NCBI GenBank assembly: GCA_045642705.1
Contig: JAZUJK010000015.1
Location: 1-49,330 of the forward strand
Length of the DNA: 49,330 nt
Source: UBA1227 sp045642705
GTDB lineage: Bacteria; Bacillota; Clostridia; Oscillospirales; Acutalibacteraceae
Direction of reading: 5' to 3'
Shown: one piece after another, positions 49,247 to 49,330 of the stretch
How the letters are laid out: every line of letters starts with the position of its first letter
How positions within the stretch are numbered: position 1 is the stretch's first letter
Position numbers and translations under genes: made by a program
Notes under the pieces: generated by a model
What the model saw: only the letters and a program-made list of their open reading frames with translations
Told to the model about the DNA's origin: nothing
Databases searched by the model: none

Positions 49247-49330
49247 ATGGCGTCAAAAGGGCAAAAGTTTAAAAAGTACACCCCAGAAGAAAAAATTAGA
49301 TATGCAAAAATGGTTGTTAACGGCGAAACT
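49247..49330 (+). CDS. IS3-family transposase OrfA, N-terminal fragment
   Basis: Only the first 28 codons are in the window. GAGGAGG at 49232-49238 lies 8 nt before the ATG. The residues FKKYTPEEKIRYAKMVVNGE fit the first helix of the helix-turn-helix domain in OrfA of IS3/IS150-type elements. The rest, including OrfB with the DDE catalytic domain, is beyond the end. Family assignment rests on this short stretch. Confidence 0.6.
   Translation, partial: MASKGQKFKKYTPEEKIRYAKMVVNGET

Larger units (their letters stand above)
49062..49330 (+). mobile_element. Left end of an IS3-type insertion sequence (truncated by window)
   Basis: From about 49062 the sequence changes to a series of hairpins and then a transposase OrfA start. 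The end may be the TGAAAGTAGACACTT at 49062-49076. The exact boundary, right end and target duplication lie outside what can be seen. Confidence 0.6.

Noticed and set aside
1..49330. CRISPR array, prophage or integrative element
   Set aside because: I saw no regularly spaced repeats, no phage structural, integrase or conjugation genes. The only mobile piece is the insertion sequence at the right edge.

Overview
This window looks like a piece of a strictly anaerobic, low-to-moderate GC member of the Bacillota, most likely Clostridia and plausibly host-associated. The reasons are the SAM-I riboswitch in front of metK, the class III (oxygen-sensitive) ribonucleotide reductase under NrdR boxes, RicT, YhaM, the YfmF/YfmH pair, strong GGAGG ribosome binding sites, frequent TTG/GTG starts, and a thioester-domain surface protein. 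I cannot name the genus. It is chromosomal core sequence with a few accessory pieces; the last ~270 bases enter an IS3-type insertion sequence cut off by the window end.

Layout. 1-2040 (minus): an OmpR-type response regulator and histidine kinase with their own terminator and a repeat-rich promoter region. 2169-6887 (minus): an unknown membrane protein, holB, ricT, greA and lysS read in one direction. 7046-11372 (plus): a strong promoter with NrdR boxes drives nrdD, a separate 55-residue glycyl-radical protein and nrdG, followed by pduL and a type-4 uracil-DNA glycosylase. Then tRNA-Arg(ACG), a chagasin-like lipoprotein (minus), a beta-CASP nuclease, htpG, a tail-less SSB, a structured intergenic element, a thioester/SpaA surface protein and thrS. 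20378-24016 (plus): an SPFH protein, a ribbon-helix-helix protein and an ABC exporter behind a promoter with paired palindromes. 24060-26046 (minus): prmA and yhaM. 26154-29885 (plus): yfmF, yfmH, lgt and a very basic small protein. 29923-30849: rplU and rpmA with a leader. 30966-36616: alr, a heterodimeric ABC exporter and an EamA transporter. 36646-39331: a polar amino acid ABC importer with two unusual subunits. Then pilT, malQ, riboswitch-metK, gph and pncB (minus), and an XRE regulator, paired chromate-type transporters, hflX and a metallophosphoesterase (plus).

The observations I would follow first are: (1) the class III ribonucleotide reductase appears split, with the RITGYL glycyl-radical loop encoded by its own 55-codon gene between nrdD and nrdG; (2) the amino acid importer has a binding protein that reads as circularly permuted and an ATPase with a ~65-residue insertion after Walker A; (3) L21 carries a ~70-residue Ala/Lys/Pro tail built on a 48-bp tandem repeat, while L27 lacks the cleavable N-terminus and no Prp protease gene lies between them; (4) a predicted three-way-junction RNA or MITE-like element precedes a thioester adhesin that lacks an LPXTG signal; (5) an SPFH/RHH/ABC operon carries two TGATATCA sites one helical turn apart over its promoter.

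All calls come from reading the sequence and recalled family knowledge. No searches or structure predictions were run.
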